DNA of 64,000 nt from Cercis canadensis. Lineage: Eukaryota > Streptophyta > Magnoliopsida > Fabales > Fabaceae. The position numbers and the translations under genes were made by a program. The notes under the pieces were generated by a model. That model did not search any database. It had not been told where the DNA came from and saw nothing but the letters and a program-made list of their open reading frames with translations. The stretch's first letter is position 1; each line of letters begins with the position of its first letter. The DNA lies in contig QAOA01004877.1 of the NCBI GenBank assembly GCA_003255065.1, positions 848,627 through 912,626 on the forward strand. Reading direction: 5' to 3'. Of the stretch, positions 34,801 to 47,612 are shown in pieces.

Positions 34801-36317
34801 CAGAAGCTCCTTCAAGTAGTCAATTGCATCCCCAAGTATGGAAGCCCTGTCCATCTATGAACAAATGAAAGATGATAAGCATGCACCATAACTTACCCAG
34901 CAAGGGAGTCAACTTTTTTTCCATAATCAATATCTCCACAAGAAATCAACTAATTGAAAGAACATCGAAACAATTCAAAATATCCAGCAGTGATAAAATA
35001 ATCCAAACAAATCACAAAGCAAAATCACATCTTTTTTTTCTTAAGATTTATACTAGTAATAAAATAGGAAGTCCACAAAGAGATAGAAAACAGAGAAAGT
35101 GTAACCATTACCATATATTTTAATTCTATAGAGGCGGGGGAAAAATAAAAGCTTCAAACTATAACAATTAAAAATGTACAACCGAATATCCATACCTTGC
35201 TAATCTTGGGCACAACCGACCTAAGCATGTACAACCTATCATTGAGCTTCTTCCTACGCCGCCTCTCAGCCATGAGATTTTTCGCCGGTAGCCCCTTTTT
35301 CTTCCCCTTCTGGTCTCCACCAGTAACAGTACTATTTACATTAGAATTGCTTCCTCCATTATTCCCATTCTCCTCCACCCTACCACTCTCATTAAGCTCA
35401 TCAGAATCATAATTCAACCCTGAAGCATCGATGCTCAATTCTTCGATTTCGCTCTCATATGTTTTCTTCCTCTTCCTCTCCATGTTCTCCAATCTCATTG
35501 AAGAATCCTCAAATCTCGATGCTGAAATCTCCAAAGTTCCCAATTTATCAGCTCCACCAGAGTTTTGGCGAAGCGCCTTTCGCTTCTGAAAAAGAGTGGG
35601 TTGCGACCCCACTTGAGGAAATACGTCAAGAGGTCTTAAAACCTTAGAGCTGTTTAGAAACAGAGCACTTCCAGAACTATCAAAACCTTCTAAAGCCGTT
35701 GGACTAAATCCGCTACCAAGTGCGGTGGCATTGTCAGCTACTGGCAGCAGTCGAGTAGCTGGGAACTCGGAACTTGAACTCAGTTCGAGGGTACCCATCT
35801 GAGATTGAGTATTTAATCCGGGGAACCCAATCAAACCAGGGGAATTCGAAGACTGATTCCCCTGGAATGGAGGGAGAAAACCAGTTTCAGAGCCCAAATC
35901 GAAGCCATTGTCAAAAGGGTTGTTGTTACCGACATTGAATAGAGAAGAGAAGCACGATTTGGGAGGCAAAAAAGGCTGTGACTGTGATGGGTCGAGATTG
36001 AATGACGGTGAACAGGAAGACGACGAATCGATAGGCTGTATGAGAAAATTATCAGTTGGGTTTGAGCAAAAGCCAATATCTCTGGTTTCATGGTGATTTG
36101 GGAGATTAGGGAGGTCCTGGTGAGGTGGGTTAATAGCAGTATTCAAGTACCAGTCGCCTTCAAGCATTGATTTGAAGGAAGTTAGAGGGCCGCCCATGGC
36201 AATGTCCTCGTCCTTGGGCTCACCCTCGTTGTTAGTTCTGGTCCAAGATGCTGCATCTTCGACTTCTCCTTCCATCCAAGGAAGGCCGTGAGCTCTTGGT
36301 AGCATCTCCCTCTCCAT
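31839..36317 (-). CDS. ICE1: ICE1/SCREAM bHLH transcription factor
   Basis: Master regulator of CBF cold-response genes and of stomatal lineage with SPCH/MUTE/FAMA. Four exons in phase (35196-36317, 34630-34854, 33125-33295, 31839-31916) give 531 aa. The N-terminus has the conserved LPWMEGE and a Ser/Asn/Gln-rich activation region. The bHLH spans about residues 340-404: [20 protein letters not shown], with helix 2 starting exactly at exon 2 ([20 protein letters not shown]). K432 in VKEE and S442 in LPSPK align with the SUMO site K393 and phosphosite S403 of Arabidopsis ICE1, with the same 10-residue spacing. A C-terminal ACT-like dimerisation domain follows ([20 protein letters not shown]). 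The 5' UTR is strongly CT-rich in the mRNA sense. Intron 3 carries a Tourist-like MITE. Arabidopsis ICE1 is 494 aa; the extra length is in the N-terminal half. Confidence 0.95.
32139..32389. mobile_element. Tourist-like (PIF/Harbinger) MITE in ICE1 intron 3
   Basis: Terminal inverted repeats GGAGACATTTGGCATGCTGT (from 32142) and GGAGGTGTTTGGTATGCTGT (reverse strand, from 32386) continue identically as AATCTT. They are flanked on both sides by TAA (32139-32141 and 32387-32389). A 3-bp TWA target duplication and a GTTTGG-containing terminus are typical of PIF/Harbinger MITEs. The element is 245 bp, non-coding. Confidence 0.88.
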
Positions 36318-36759
36318 AGTGTTGAAATAGGAGTGAGAGAAGCAGAGAGGGAGAGAGAGTTTCGGTTAGAGAGGTTGAGAGAAAGACAAGTAGCTTTTGC
36401 TCAGAGTATCATTTTATTTTGAGAAGAAGAAAAGAGAAAGGAGATTTCGAACTTTGAACGTTATGTATTGGAAATGAATGGAGAGCGGACCGCTGTCTAG
36501 TTACTGGTTTATCTATTTGTCTGCTGCCGCTTTATTCTGCCTCTGCTGCTTTATAACAATTTTGCCCTAATGGACGGGATGCCCCTCTCCAGCTTCAAAA
36601 ATTACACATTAAAAAAGCAAATTTTCTTCTTTCCACATAATTAGTAATTAATAAAATATATTATTTCTTGAAAAAAAAAAACAGTTCACCATGTCTATTT
36701 CGAATTAAGAAAAACATACAAAATTTCATTTTCCATAATTTTATTTTTTATTATGGAAA

Positions 36760-37250
36760 CCCTTAACTACAAAACACAAGATAAGCATGCTTTTGTATAC
36801 GTTAAACTTTCAAATTAAAATATATTATGTCTTGAAAATTTCGCCAATCATTACATACTCTTTTATACATTACAAACAGTAACAGTTTTTTTTTTCCTTT
36901 CCCTATCGAAGTTAAGCTTACCAAAACTCAAATTACTCGTGTTTTTTTCACATGTTTTAACCAGACTCTAAATTAAAATTAAGACATTTTAAGTTAAATT
37001 AGTGATTACTTTGAAAATCCTATCAATTATTACATATTTTTTACATTAAATAATAATGATTTTTCAGTTAAAAATGTCACTAAAAAAACACGATATAATC
37101 ATGCTTTTGTATATGTTAAACTTCAATTTAACATATATTGTACCTTGAAAAATTGTTAATTATTACTTTTTTTTACATTAAATACATACTTTTTTTCCTT
37201 TATTTATTGAAGTTAAGGCTACCAGAGCTCATTTTTTCACATGTTTTAAC
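36760..37250. repeat. Imperfect direct repeat, period about 300-312 bp
   Basis: CATGCTTTTGTATACGTTAAAC near 36787 recurs with one change near 37099. GAAGTTAAGCTTACC near 36908 recurs as GAAGTTAAGGCTACC near 37209, each followed by TTTTTTCACATGTTTTAACCA-like sequence. Two decayed units are visible; a third may continue near 37460. Confidence 0.6.
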
Positions 37251-37261
37251 CACAAATTTCT

Positions 37262-37446
37262 CTGTTTTTTTTTTTTTAAATGGAATCCATTCAAATGAAC
37301 TATAAAACATGTTCAAGTTTTCAAAGTGCAATAACAATACAACATAACAGCTTGAAATAAGACAAACAACAACAACCTGAAGCACAACTAGAAACAAGAC
37401 AAAGCTACTACAGAACATTTCCCTACAAACAGGAAGCGAATCCAAC
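37262..37446 (-). mobile_element. Possible non-LTR retroelement 3' end
   Basis: Starts with a T-run (A tail on the minus strand) followed by about 170 bp of less AT-rich sequence that breaks the flanking direct repeat. No protein domain and no clear target duplication are visible. Confidence 0.3.
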
Positions 37447-39573
37447 TACGTACTACAATATTCGTGCTTTTTCATAAATCTTATTCTTACCCTTGAGCTA
37501 AATTCAAACCTAAAATATTTAAATTAAAAGAATCATTGCCTTGGAGACTTGTCAAGTATTAATATATGTAATGATAAAATAATAAATATTAAAAAAATGA
37601 CTAAACAAAAAAAGTAAAAGTTTGAGATAATTATTGTTAGGACACTCAAATTATAAATAATTATGTGTGGGTCACTTTAAAAAAAAATTGGTAAGTCACA
37701 ATTATTGTTAAGTTTTTAAATTTGTCTTTTGTTAACTAATTTTTAGCGCATACTAACCAATAATTATTTTGTATTTTTCAATAGTCATAGCATACTAATT
37801 AATGGTCATCAATAACGGTATTTTTTCAATTTTAATAGTAATTGTGACCTACATAAAAATCTCTCTTTTTTAACTGACGCACCCATAATTATTTGTGATT
37901 TGAGTAACTTAACAATATTAGTCTCTAAAAGCTTTCTTTATATGCATATCATTATTCAAAATGGTGTCTTCTTCAAATATAATTCTTGGGTCTATTGTTC
38001 AATTTTTGTTTGCTACGTACATTAACATAGTCAAAGTTGGTTATATAGTAAAGGCAATAATGCTCTATGCTCATAGTCATGTCTTCTTTTGTTTCTATAG
38101 GGTCATAGTATACCTCGTAGAATTTATTTAATAGCAAAAATAAAATATTATAATCTGTTGCATGCACAGATAGCAAAAGTTTTCTTTATATGCATTATTC
38201 TCTTATTTGATATTGAGTAATAGCTAAAGTCATCATATAACCAACCTTTAAAGTTGGGAGGTTGTTATATATTGATATGCATGTTCTTGTGGTTATAGCG
38301 ACTTAAATGTCTGTTTTTTCTCATATGAGAGTTTCTTAAAAATACATGTGAATATATATTATTTTCTCTGTTTTTATTTTATGTCTTCCGTTTAATTTTT
38401 CCTTAAAATCAACATTATTTTATTTTATAAGGTAGTATGTATTTTAAAAAATTTTATTTATCATTTAATATATATAACATAATATATTGTTGCAGTTATC
38501 TCTAATTTGTTTGTGTTTGATTTAAAGAAATAAAAAACAACTAAGCTCTCATTTATCTCTTTAAACTCACATGTCTCTACAACTTTTTTTCAACAAGGTC
38601 CAACTTCTCTACCACCCTTAGGTGTGGCTTTTTCCCAATAAGTCAAGTCATTTTCTTATTTCTCCAATTCTCCTTCTTGTAAGGTTTCCACCTCCTTCTT
38701 TTGTTCATTTTTTTGTGCTCTGCTTTGGAGCTGTCACTGCCACTTTGTGCAGCGACAACTCTATATTTCTGTTTTATTCAATTATTTGTGTTTTTTAGAT
38801 GTTTGGCTTTGTCATTTTTAATAAATTGTTTCAATCTGTTAATTGTGTTTTACACACTCTCCTTATTCAACGACAAATATGGTGTTATAGGAGGTTAATC
38901 CGTCAAATTAAACATCTATTTTGGATAGATCTTGAAATTTTTATGTCATATTTTATGTGTTATGTAAAGAAAATACTTCAAGTAACTTCATTATAACACA
39001 TTTGATGTTTTTCTCTACCGTTAAAGATGTTTTGTCTAGAATGTCAATTGCCTTTGTTTTGCTAAAACCTGGAGCCATGCCTTTATTTGTCTTTTAGTAT
39101 AGGGAGGAAAATGTATAAGTTTACTTTGGGATATTAGCTTTTTGAATTTCAAAAAATATTGTATTGAAAATTTCATATGGTGTTATTTGTTAGTGCAAGT
39201 GCCGGTTAGTTTAAGGCAATGAATTTATATTTCTCACAAAAAAAAAAAAACAACAACTAAATTGATTAAGCCTCTTTACCGTAAATTTGCACTTTTATTA
39301 TAAGTTCCTAATTCTCAATGTATTTATAAACCACTCATTAAATTAATTATTTTCTACCAATCCCTTATAAAATAGCATATTGAGCTTATAACTTATAAGT
39401 TATTCATGATTCTCACTTCTTTTTCTTTAGGACAATAATTATCTTTATTATAAATAAATAGATCGATAAGTGCCTTAGCTATTTCTTTGCTCATCGTTTT
39501 CAACAAAAATGATAATAACATAAGAGACTAACATGCCATAGGTTAATTAGTAGTTTCTAGCTATTAAACTAAT

Positions 39574-39796
39574 GTTTTTTTGTTTTTGTTTTTGTTGGAT
39601 GAACGGGGCTGACGCCCAAAACAAAACAGAAAAAGAAACTACATAACAACCCCTTTAATTAGGGACTGCAACTCCAGCTAAATCATTCATAAGGCACTCC
39701 TTAATCCCATCTATTGGATCAAAAAGAACTTCAAATCGAAGTTACAACCATAAGCAAACTTGGAAAGCTTATCCGCTAGCATATTCCCTTCTCTGT
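39574..39796 (-). mobile_element. LINE 3' fragment
   Basis: A T-rich tail is followed by AACGGGGCTGACGCCCAAAA, closely matching the 3' end of the LINE at 22.4 kb (AACGGGGCTAAATGCCCAAA). Minus-strand translation gives the RNase H end signature EGNMLADKLSKFAYGCN and a typical LINE C-terminus (DGIKECLMNDLAGVAVPN) in a shifted frame. It is strongly 5'-truncated and decayed, with no clear target duplication. Confidence 0.7.
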
Positions 39797-41150
39797 ATAT
39801 AATTTATTAATGAAATATTGTTTTACAATATATGCATGCATGCATGTGTCCCCATATGAAGTTGTTGGTGGAGACGTTGCCGTTGAATAAATATGGCTGT
39901 GTCAGCGGTCGAAATAACAGTGTACTAATATATAGCTAGCAAAAATGGTGAAGAGTAAAATAAACTAGGGATCAAGGGTGATGAATCATTGAAACAATTT
40001 ACTCAAACTTGGATTGGTCATTGGTTTTGGTGATTCAGTGAAATAATTACCTTATCATTATTACTAGAAATTAAGAAACCCCTATTAGGACAAGTGGTGT
40101 ACCTTTCTTGGGCCAACTTGGTTGTGATAAGAAAATGAAGGATCTCACTGGGAAGGCAGCAGCCAGCCACCCTTTAATGAAATCACAGACTTGTTACATG
40201 TCCTTATAATTTCTTTTTGATTAGTTTAAGTCTTGAAGGATCTCTGACATGCATGCATATATTCAATTATTTATGAGAGAGAAAAGTAAGGACAGAGAGG
40301 ATTAAACCCTTGGGGACCAGAAAGCGAAAAGCTGAGAAATGTATCCACCACAGATATGCTAAAAGCCTAAAACCTTTGAGCATGCATATGGGTTTTTTCT
40401 TTCAAGTTTCACCATAATTCTTATTCATTTTAAATTAAAAACTATGTCCTAATTTTCATGAGGGTAATGCAGTCAAATTCCTCATGTGGTCAGAAATCAT
40501 CTCTAGCTAAAATGATAACTTTGACTCTTTCAGATTAGAAAAACCAAGAGAATCTTCAAAAGGTCTCCTGATCAAGTAACACTGGAAATTATATGGCTTG
40601 AACACAGAAACATAACCCAAGTTACCATTTCCACCATGCAATTCAAAGCCAAGTCTTTGGAATAAATTTTCGAGAAGAAAACCCAAGTTTCTCGTGACCT
40701 CTTTTTCTCTTTTCACCGCACCTACTCCCCAATCAAACTTGAAACTCTTATCCCAACTTTTCAATTCCCTCTTGTTCAACGCTTGCTCTGTTTCCCTTCC
40801 ACTTGTCCCTCTCTGCTTCTCTTTACAAAGTAACCAGCAGTTTCAACGAACTTCAAGACCTTGAAAAGTTAAGCTTGTGTTACGAGATCCATTTTGCCAC
40901 AGAGGCATTTTATCATACATAAGACAAGCAAACAAATAAACACACTTTAACTGACTCCAAATTGATAACCATCGCCTCCTTAACGTTAATTCAATTATGG
41001 GGCTTCAGAAAAACTCCAACTTTGAGCAAAAAGCAAACAGGCACGCCTCTTGTTGCGTGGCCAACATAGATTTCTGGTTCCAGCATCTATAATATGATTA
41101 TAATGATCCAAAAAAACTCATAATGAGCATGGTTTCAAAGCTAATCACTG

Positions 41151-41194
41151 GTCACGTGACATCACTGTGGAATTCATGGACGCCACACGTGGCA
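41151..41194. promoter_or_regulatory. Two G-boxes 30 bp apart
   Basis: GTCACGTGAC (41151-41160) is a perfect 10-bp G-box palindrome. CCACACGTGGCA (41183-41194) is a second ACGT-core site of ABRE type. Pairs like this bind bZIP and bHLH/PIF factors, but no clear gene start lies nearby. Confidence 0.45.
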
Positions 41195-42233
41195 CACATG
41201 CAATTAAATAGAGAGGTGGAAACTGACTAATCAAGGTGGGTCCCCTGGTTACTGCTATGAGTCTATGACATGCAATACGAGGCCGAAGGCAGCAAACTCA
41301 TCAGCTAGCTCATGGTTTGTGTACTCGGTGTTTGGTGGGTTTTTTTTTCTTTCTTAAATTTAGCGGTGTGCACGACATGTGAAGAGGATGACCATCTGGC
41401 AGTGTCTCACTCTCTTTTCAGTTTCTCCAAGTTTTTGAGCTTTTTGTAGGCACAGTTTTGGTATGGTACACAATTTCAAATGAGTTGAGGTTATAGGAAG
41501 ATTTGGAGTTTTGAAGTAAAGAAGATGGTGTAGAAGAGAAAAGAGCGACAAGCCCATGACAGCCCTAAAGAGGGGACCACAGTCCAGACGAATATGTGGG
41601 GCCAGAGCCATTAATGGCTACCTGGCCCAGTAATGTATGAAAGCCATGGCCTCCACACTCCGGAATCCCAGATGGGACTGTAAGTCTGTAACGGTAATTA
41701 ACGAAATTTGTACCGGGGTGGAAGAGGTGAGAAGATTCACACGTTCTTTTAAGTTAGAGTTATTCCACAATCATTTAATTACCAAGAGTATAAATATATT
41801 TTCTATAAAATTACAATTTTTTTTAAAAAATATGTCATTCAAAAATATAAATTAATAAGCTATATCTAGATACAATGTATGCTTTAGAATTAGATACATT
41901 TACCAACCAAAAAAAAATTAATTAGATACATTTCTCATTATATTAATCCTCACCTAAAATGAATTTGAACTAAAATTGAAATTTTTATAAAAGGGAACAT
42001 ATGAAACTTAAGTGAGTGAACCTTAACAGCATGTACCACAGAATTATAATAATTGAATTGATTTATACATTCTTTTATATGTAATATATTAGGATTTATA
42101 AATTTATCACCTTGATATGATTTGTAAATAATTTATTTTCAAATTAATTCAATTATTTTTAATTATAAGTTGTTCCAAACCCACTCTAAGTATATGTAAA
42201 ATTAAGATCATTATGAAAAAGTGTTAATGACAT

Positions 42234-42268
42234 TCTGATTACATGCGTGGNTCTGATTACACGCGTGG
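42234..42268. repeat. 17-bp duplication around an N
   Basis: TCTGATTACATGCGTGG (42234-42250), then N at 42251, then TCTGATTACACGCGTGG (42252-42268). One base differs. This is best read as an unmerged contig overlap. Confidence 0.75.
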
Positions 42269-43468
42269 TGGGTAAGTTCATTAATTTTTAGGTTGCACCC
42301 CTCGTGATGTGAATAAAATTTAGACTTCGGAGAGCTAAACTTGTATGCTGTGTGGAGTTACTAGCATCTCATCCTAATAAATGGGAAGAAAATAATCATA
42401 AATAAATAACATAAAAAACAAATATATATATATATATTTATATATATGGGTTCCAGCTTGTTCTTGTCCAGATGTGTACGAGTGACTCTAAGTTATCCCT
42501 ATCTCAATCCCTTTTATACATACCACAAGAGATTGGATCATGCATATCATTTGAAATCCTTATTTTAATGCTGGCCTTTCTAGCTATACAAACTAAGAGT
42601 ACATTTTTTTGGTACAACTAAGAGTATATTTGGTTCCAAGGAATGATGATTGTATCCTATAGAGCCTTTACTTTTATTCTGTATAGATAAGAATCATTAT
42701 TTATATACTTGAATGTGGGAATAGTGATTACTAAAAATAAGTTAATGTTAATTTTTTTATCTTTAGGTAAATAGGAGAGAGCATTTAGTACATTTTAAGA
42801 AATGGTCCATTGGAACAGTTGACTTATGGTTCGCTGGGCTTTTGGTCCGATAGCAATACCAGTTGAGTTAGGCTTTTATAATTAAATTCTATCATATAAT
42901 CATCTGTATCAAAAAAAAATTAGGAATGAAATGAATTAGCATTCCATCTTTTTATTGAACAAACAAATGAAAAAATTGTTAATTGGACTGTAGATCAATT
43001 AGTCACAAAGCTCTCATCGTAAAAAGAAAGTATTATATTTGGGATCTCTCATTAACAAATTGGTGGTATCAAAATACTCTCACACACAAAGTTATAATAA
43101 TGGGTATTTCGACAACAAGACTTTTGGATTACCATGAAAAAAAAATTAACTCTGTGAACCAATCATTACAGAAATAAAGTGGGCTTAGCAGAGAAAGAAA
43201 AGAAAAGAAAGGCAAGATGGTAAAAAACAATAGAGACGAGAGTGAAGAAAGTGGACATAATATTTTAATTTACACTTCATGGTATTTTATATTAGTGAAG
43301 GTAAAAAATGGAAAAAAAAATTACATCTCATTTTTAACCACATATTTTTTTCCGTACCAAGTAAGTGTAAGACCATATTAAGTTTTCAACTGATTCAATT
43401 TTCCATCGTTATGCCAAATGAACCCTTTTGTTTTTCTTTGCCCAAAATGCCAAACGAACCCTTTATAC

Positions 43469-45928
43469 TTAAGCAAATTGATCTGGTGAAGGGAAACTAA
43501 GATTTTTAAAGCAGGTGAACCCTCCATCCACAATGAGATTATGGCCAGTGATATACTTTGCATCATCCGACGACAAGAACAAGGCAGCCCGGGCCACATC
43601 TATTTCCTCACACTTGGCACCCTTTAGCTCACCCAGCCCATTCACAATGCCACTTACCTGTTCTTGCGTTAAGCCAGGAAAAAACTTTCCAATTTGGGTC
43701 AGGGCCATGGGTGTAGGAATTGGAGCTGGGGATATGCAGTTGATTCTTATCCCCACTTTGCATAGTTCACTAGCCACAGACTTCACTATGCCAGGCATAG
43801 TAAATTTTGATATTGTGTATGGATGAGGCCCAAGCCCACCCATGAGCCCACTTATGCTAGATGTGCACAAAATGGATCCGGAGCCCAATGGAATCATTAC
43901 TCGGGCCGCATGCTTTATACCCGCAATTGTTCCACGGACATTGATCTTCATGACCCTATCGAACTCATTCAGGTCTAGCTCAGCGATACTCGGTGGGATT
44001 GTTGGGCCTGTGATTCCCGCATTGTTGTACATTATGTCCACTTTTCCGTGGCGGCTCATAGCAACGTTAACAGCTTCTGCTACTTGGGCCTCCACTGATA
44101 CATCGCATTCCACAAAGTGGGCTGAAGGGCCCAATTCTTTGGCCACTTGCCGCCCAAGTTGATTGTCATTATCAGCAATGATGACTTGGGCCCCATGCTG
44201 GACAAACTCACAGGCTGTGGCCTTGCCAAGCCCACTTGCTGACCCAGTTATCAGGGCCACTTTTCCCTCTAGCCTGTTATTATGGGAATCACAGCAACAA
44301 AAAAAAGAAATCAGTGCAATTCATCTCGGCACAAAAAAAAAGATAGGTGGGAAAAACCAGCCGATCATCATCCGTGAAGAAAAAGAATGGTCCATAAAGA
44401 CAAAAGCAGTCGCTTAGTTTGAAATGAATATATGGAATTATGGATGGAAACAATGAGTATTCATGATGACCTCTATGAAAATAATACGATCAGCTTTATC
44501 TCAACGTCCAAACCAGAAAGCATTGTCTCTTTTTCGTAAAGTAGAAAGATGATGTTGTGGACCCAAATTTTATTTCAACAACATTGATTAAGATTTGTAT
44601 ATTCCCTAAGGACTTTGAATTAAAAGAAATGGAAAGAGAGGACCTTTATGTGTTTATTCTGAGTTGACATATTTTTGGTGGCACTAGGATATCCGAATGA
44701 GGTGAAGCTTGGTTTTCGTTAAGATGATTCATTGGGAAATATATATGTGAGAATCATGTAAGTTGACACGTTTAGAAGTAAATTGAACAATTAATGAAGG
44801 AATCAGAGATAGCTTTATGCCAGATCCACGACATGTGAGAACATGCCAATTAGAGCTCGCTTACAAGATTTTTTTTCATTAATGTTGCATGTGCTTTTCA
44901 CCGGTTTTCCGCTGTTGCTATTTACACATCTTTGTCAACTTGAAGTGACTTCGCAACAAATTGGCCTGTTTATTGCTATTGCTTTCACTTTATAAACTCA
45001 ATTGAATAAAACAAGGTTTTCATGGAATAATTACCAATTTGCCACCCCCTTTATGGTACTTACTCCCTTTGGGACAAAATGGAAAGGAAAAAGAAAAAAG
45101 AACACCAGCTTAAAAGAAATTTGAAATTAAACCCAATCTTAATTATTTATGAGAAATTTAGAAGCTATCATTGTCATTCATACATGTTATTAGCGCAGTA
45201 TAATTTTAAAAATAATAATTATAATAATAGCTGCAAAAAATTGGTGCTAGAGAGTTGGACAGAACAATTGCATGTTCGGTTCTTTGGAGGAAATGGCTCA
45301 AATGAGAAACGAGCTGGCCAGAGTTACTTACCTTGATCATGTAACTTATTTATAGCTGGCAACTGGCAACTACACCATTCCTTCCATTTCCAGAAAAGTA
45401 CGAGAAAAATATAATGAATTTATTTTTAATGTTGACCCAGAAAAAGAAAAACTCTACACTAAGTCCAGTACAAGTCTCGGGTAAATTTTGGAAAGTTACT
45501 GTTTTCCAACTGTAGCATCGGCTGAGATAAGTTGATAATTAAACAACTACAGGTTTATAGAACTCAGATAAAACCGAAAAAGTGATGGGTTTAAAGCCAA
45601 CATAATGAATTATTTGGTGATTGAAAAAGTTAAAAAAAATAAAAAAAAATCGCACCCATCAAAGCAGGATTCATAATATTCATATCAGCAATTAGTAAAA
45701 ATAGTTTAGTGACACTTGCCTTCTTTCCCCAGCCGTCGCGTAGAATCTGCTGTGCTTTTGGAGCAAATTATTGGTAAGGGTTGTGAACTTGAACATTCTG
45801 AAAAATGGGAAAACCAATAAACAAACTTCAAAATTTCACATAGAGATTTAGAACACAAAGAACTGTACAAGATAATTAACTAAGAAGGTTAGTTCAAACT
45901 TGACGAACCTGGCTACTGTTTTGAGCAT
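43469..45928 (-). CDS. Short-chain dehydrogenase/reductase (SDR), probably organellar
   Basis: Three exons in phase (45909-45928, 45720-45797, 43469-44273) give 300 aa. The first about 30 residues (MLKTVARMFKFTTLTNNLLQ, then KHSRFYATAG) are basic and Ser/Thr-rich, like a mitochondrial presequence. The Rossmann glycine motif TGSASGLG starts at about 42, and D67 after IIA suggests NAD preference. NNAG is at 116-119, catalytic S172, then Y185-x3-K189 (YTISK), all intact. DGGF near the end is typical of classical SDRs. It closely resembles Arabidopsis At3g26760/At3g26770. Substrate is unknown; relatives act on terpenoid, lignan or hormone precursors. Intron 2 (44274-45719) starts with GC. A (GA)n tract lies about 180 bp upstream of the start. 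Confidence 0.9.
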
Positions 45929-46101
45929 AGTGGCGTTGAAGATCTGAACCAAAAGTGGGTGGACTTGGGCAGATCGCAGGTTTAAAACTAAGGTAGCGAA
46001 GAAAGGAAGGCTGGAAGTTCTTCAATGAAGAAGAGAATAAGGAGCGAGCAAAGGTTTTTCTGTTATATATATTGTACTAATATTGGAATTTGAACACGTA
46101 T

Positions 46102-46106
<5 letters not shown>

Positions 46107-46140
<34 letters not shown>
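46107..46140. repeat. (GA)n microsatellite upstream of SDR
   Basis: About 16 GA units, reading as (CT)n in the SDR sense. CT tracts are frequent in plant core promoters and leaders. Confidence 0.9.
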
Positions 46141-46144
<4 letters not shown>

Positions 46145-47612
46145 TAGGGTATGGAGACTTGAACGACAAACATTGTTTATGGCGCTTATGATCTGTCCTA
46201 TTTAATGGTCCGAAGGGAGCTGATGTAGTAAAAGAAACCATTTAAGATGGCTTCTCTGCTCCCATTCTTTTTTTCTACCATATGCTGATTAAAAAAAAAT
46301 ACAGGACACAGCTATCAATCAACAATAGAATAAATTGTATGCGTAATGCGTGAGGGGAAAAAAAGATCTAGAAATAAGCTAATTACTTTGCAGTTGTGGC
46401 AAGTTCGTGAGATTATATTTAAGTTGATAATACACTAATTAATTAATGTGTGATCCAAGTCAGATCTTTGATACTACTTTGCTTTATTTCTATTTTCTGA
46501 AATCCTTGTCATCAAGTTAGTATTAGCTAGTTTGATAAGTTTTCAACTTCCCTTTTGCTTATAAAAAATAAAAAGAAAGCGAAAGAGAAAGAGAAGAACC
46601 TCATCGTTCGTTTGACAATATGAAAATAAACAAAACTGTGATTATTTCTATATATGTGCTAGCACAGGATGAAATTCACAGATAACTAGTGTAATTGTGC
46701 ATGATGCATAGTCTACCATATTGATGGATCCAATTAGATGTTATGCACATGATAAACCATAGCCATTGAAAGTTCTTCCACAATTGTTATTCGAGCCAGC
46801 TGTTGCACGCTGAAACTGAGTATCAGTATATTGGGTCTTATATATATAGTGCATACATGTCAAAGAGAATATCACAAATAAGATATGGATTCTCATGCGA
46901 GTTTGTGTGCTGGACCGACCATTGATTATAAATTATTATTAAATTTATATCCTTAAGACAAGTGAAACGCAAAGCAAGCCTTTTAAAAAGACTATGCTAC
47001 GGTCTACCGCGTTTTATTTAGTAGCCATTTGCTTTATCTTATTCACACTTGTCTATTTGGTCTTCTCACTTTCTTTCCTTGGATCACTTCTAAAATGCAT
47101 TTGTTTAACGTCATATATATTCAATCTAACGTGCTCTTACATGTCATATGTATATATATGGATGAGTGTAGACCTTCACACACTTAAACTGTTGAATATT
47201 ATTTTGTAAAAGATAAATTTTAATGAATGAAATCATTGGATTGAAAGTTTTTATAATGTAGCTCATATTTATAATCAGTCTTACATAATTTATAAATAAA
47301 ATTTTAGTTTTTATGATTAGAAAAAGTGTCATTAAACTCAGTCATTGACAATTCACATTCTTTTTGTTATAAAAGGAAATCATATTTTCCTTAAATATTT
47401 TACCAAAAAAGAAAATTCCCTTAATCCTCATTGACTTTGATGAATCCACTTAATTAATTTTTCTACTTTCTTGATTACTATAGCATGAAACAGATGACCC
47501 TTGTATTTATTTATTTTTATTTTATTTTTTGATGAGAGATAACCCTTTATTATTCTATTGTGGATTAAATTTTTTTTATGTGTATTGTGGAGTTTTTAAA
47601 TTTTGCAAAGAA

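Larger units (their letters stand above)
36318..43468. other. About 7-kb gene-poor stretch
   Basis: No coding region can be supported. It contains the ICE1 CT-rich 5' region, an imperfect 300-bp direct repeat (36.76-37.25 kb), a T-tailed block at 37.26 kb, a LINE end at 39.6 kb, a G-box pair at 41.15 kb and an assembly join at 42.25 kb. Several short frames (for example 40507-40779 and 41360-41611 on the minus strand) resemble nothing I know. A non-coding RNA gene is possible around 40.1-41.7 kb, where base composition is less AT-rich. Confidence 0.5.

Noticed and set aside
36760-37250. CRISPR-like direct repeats
   Set aside because: Only two long, diverged units with no regular spacers in a plant nuclear sequence.
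40507-40779. 90-codon minus-strand open frame in the 7-kb gap
   Set aside because: No family resemblance and no neighbouring exons in phase.
41360-41611. 83-codon minus-strand open frame
   Set aside because: Composition is unremarkable and no homology is recognisable by eye.
43842-44162. 106-codon + strand frame opposite the SDR gene
   Set aside because: Mirror of a real coding exon; codon structure of the minus strand explains it.
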